DNA of 64,000 nucleotides from Affinundibacterium amnicola (GTDB taxonomy: Bacteria > Pseudomonadota > Gammaproteobacteria > Burkholderiales > Burkholderiaceae_D): assembly GCF_014284275.1 (NCBI RefSeq), contig NZ_JACOFU010000009.1, positions 124,001-188,000 of the forward strand. Direction: 5' to 3'. The notes under the pieces are model-generated. The model did no database searches and was not told the origin of the DNA. It was given only the letters and a program-made list of their open reading frames with translations. Positions 62,343-64,000 of this stretch are shown here, piece by piece (positions within the stretch are counted from its first letter, which is position 1; every line of letters begins with the position of its first letter). The position numbers and the translations under genes were made by a program.

Positions 62343-64000
62343 TTATTTCTTCTCTTGTTTTAACTTATTTGCCCACGCAAGCATTTCGCTTTCCAAAATT
62401 GATAAGGGGACTGAGCCTAGACCAAGTAACTTATCGTGAAAGGCTTTGAGATCAAATTTCTCTCCCAAAATGGTCGAGGTTTTTTGACGTACTTCGCGGA
62501 TTTTCAATTCACCTAACTTGTAAGCTAAAGCTTGTCCTGGCCATGAGATATAGCGATCAATTTCCGTGGTAATTTCATGTTCGGAGAGCGCTGTGTTGTC
62601 TCGCATAAATTGCAAGGCTTGATCACGTGTCCAGCCTTTTGCGTGCATCCCAGTATCGACTACTAAGCGTGAAGCTCGCCACATCTCATAAACCAGGCGA
62701 CCAAAATGATGATAGGGTGTTTCGTAAAAGCCCATCTCGACACCCAAATGTTCCGCATATAAAGCCCAGCCTTCTCCAAATGCGGAAATGTATGCGGTAC
62801 GGCGAAACTCCGGTTGTTCCGCTTGTTCACCAGCTAAGGCAATTTGCAAATGATGACCTGGAACGGCCTCGTGTAAGGTCAGGGCAGGCAGCGCCCACAT
62901 CGGGCGTTGATTTAATAACGACGTATTGACCCAATAATTTGATGGCCGTTTTGGGTCGCCACTGCCAGCATAACGACCCGCCGTGTAGGTGGGCGCTATA
63001 TCCGCCGGTACTGCTTGAATTCCATATGGCTTACGCGGCAATTGCCCAAAATAACGTATCAGCATGCCATCGGCTTTCTTCGACCAGTAAGAGGCTTCAG
63101 CTAATAATTCACGAGGTGTCTTGGCGTAGAATTGGGGATCGGTGCGCAAAAAATGTAAGAAGGCTTTGAAATCGCCGCTGAACTTTAATTCGCTGATGAT
63201 TTGTTCCATATCGCTGCGAATCCGCGCAACTTCCTTTAGACCAATGCTATGAATTTCCTCTGGCGTATTTTCTAAAGTTGTATATTCGAAAATTTGTGCT
63301 TGATAGAAAGCTTTGCCATTTGGAAGATCGTAGGCCGCAATCGATTTCCGTGACTTGGGCATGTATTCATGACGAATGAAGTCCAATAAGTTTTGGTAGG
63401 CGGGAATTACCTGGTCGGTAATGACAGCCTTTGCTCGCTTTTGTAAGTCAGCTTGTTGTGCAGGGCTGATCGATGCTGGCAATTGGGTAAATGCCTTGTA
63501 AAAGACACTGGTATCAACGGCTGTTGTTAAGTGCTTCTGAATGCTAGCGTCACGACCTGTTAATACAACTTGTGGCATCGTCATCCCCCGCTCTATGCCT
63601 AACTTCATAAGGGTAATTTTTTGCGAGAACGATTGCGGAATGCTAGCAAGTTGTTTGATGAACCGCTCGCAGTTTTTTACAGACGTACAACGAGTAGATT
63701 CGGCTGCTCCTGCAGTACTCGCCCAGAATTGGCTATCTGAATTGAATGTCAGAAGATGTGCATCCAAAGTGGTCGCATTGATACGATTGGTGAGTTGATC
63801 AGCGAATATTTTGTAGTTAATGCGTGACTCATTGGAAAGTAAAGAAGGGTCTATTTTCTTCATATCCTCAGCTAAACTGCGCCACACTTTTAAGCGTCTC
63901 TGTTCAGCAGCATCGCTGTAATCTGCTTGCGTAATTTCATCCTCATCATCCGCGGCGCGGCGCCCGGGAAATTCCTTATTTCTGAAAGCAGTTTCTTTCT
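62343..64000 (-). CDS. DUF885 family protein, 5' end outside the window
   Basis: At least 552 aa; the frame stays open to the right edge, so the true start is outside. The edge sequence ETAFRNKEFPGRRAADDEDE and then AEQRRLKVWRSLAEDMKKID is the usual DUF885 N-terminal part. A zinc-peptidase-like motif HEAVPGHH occurs in LTLHEAVPGHHLQIAL, followed by EGWALYAEHLGVEMGFY. Family knowledge: predicted gluzincin-like metallopeptidases, mostly uncharacterised. A GTG at 63887 is an internal codon and not the start. Confidence 0.88.
   Translation of the reverse strand, partial: KETAFRNKEFPGRRAADDEDEITQADYSDAAEQRRLKVWRSLAEDMKKIDPSLLSNESRINYKIFADQLTNRINATTLDAHLLTFNSDSQFWASTAGAAESTRCTSVKNCERFIKQLASIPQSFSQKITLMKLGIERGMTMPQVVLTGRDASIQKHLTTAVDTSVFYKAFTQLPASISPAQQADLQKRAKAVITDQVIPAYQNLLDFIRHEYMPKSRKSIAAYDLPNGKAFYQAQIFEYTTLENTPEEIHSIGLKEVARIRSDMEQIISELKFSGDFKAFLHFLRTDPQFYAKTPRELLAEASYWSKKADGMLIRYFGQLPRKPYGIQAVPADIAPTYTAGRYAGSGDPKRPSNYWVNTSLLNQRPMWALPALTLHEAVPGHHLQIALAGEQAEQPEFRRTAYISAFGEGWALYAEHLGVEMGFYETPYHHFGRLVYEMWRASRLVVDTGMHAKGWTRDQALQFMRDNTALSEHEITTEIDRYISWPGQALAYKLGELKIREVRQKTSTILGEKFDLKAFHDKLLGLGSVPLSILESEMLAWANKLKQEKK

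Overview
The window looks like chromosome from a beta-proteobacterium of the order Burkholderiales, perhaps near Oxalobacteraceae. That placement is an inference from gene content and order: lptD-surA-pdxA-rsmA, amgK-murU, glyQ-glyS-gmhB-plsC, the UbiH/UbiF-dsbC pair, prmC next to ubiX and grxD, and a betaproteobacterial-type tRNA-Phe. Base composition is moderate. Most of the window is ordinary core genome.

Layout. 1-18.3 kb: ubiX (5' end only), grxD, a DUF2141/carotenoid-oxygenase pair, tex, a dsbB-prmC-GNAT operon, a molybdopterin oxidoreductase, fadD, an orphan periplasmic binding protein, an exported HExxH protein, a YciA-type thioesterase, an Atm1-type ABC exporter, a LysR regulator and rnk. 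18.3-24.4 kb: a 6.1 kb genomic island in the 3' end of tRNA-Phe. 24.6-33.1 kb: UbiH-family hydroxylases, dsbC, a MobA-like transferase, an M61 peptidase, an orphan CdiI-like immunity protein and amgK-murU. 33.4-40.9 kb: lptD-surA-pdxA-rsmA-pgi. 40.9-48.7 kb: a leftward block from glyQ to gloA. 49-64 kb: a cytochrome c, DUF2807 and RNase D-like proteins, two large S9 peptidases, arsC, a second orphan binding protein and the start of a DUF885 protein.

The island is the accessory part. It is bounded by 20-bp direct repeats (18335-18354 and 24409-24428) and carries a protein of unknown function, an AbiE type IV toxin-antitoxin operon behind two 47-bp near-perfect palindromes, a broken gene with an amber codon and a 13-C tract, a tyrosine recombinase lacking its N-terminal half, and a leftward locus made of a structured RNA and a NYN-domain putative ribonuclease.

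The most interesting locus is 23442-24331. A good sigma70-type promoter is followed by three tandem units with an exact 52-nt period. Each unit folds into an 8-bp stem with a CUNGA pentaloop and then an 8-9-bp stem with a CNGA tetraloop. The stems differ in sequence between units but keep pairing through compensatory changes. The last stem runs into eight Us and forms an intrinsic terminator 13 nt before the NYN gene's TTG start. Promoter, repeat RNA, leaky terminator and RNase gene is the layout of type III (ToxIN-like) toxin-antitoxin loci, but here the protein is a NYN/PIN-like nuclease, not a ToxN fold. I propose it as a candidate RNA-NYN toxin-antitoxin or phage-defence system. The structure is read directly from the sequence; the function is inferred.
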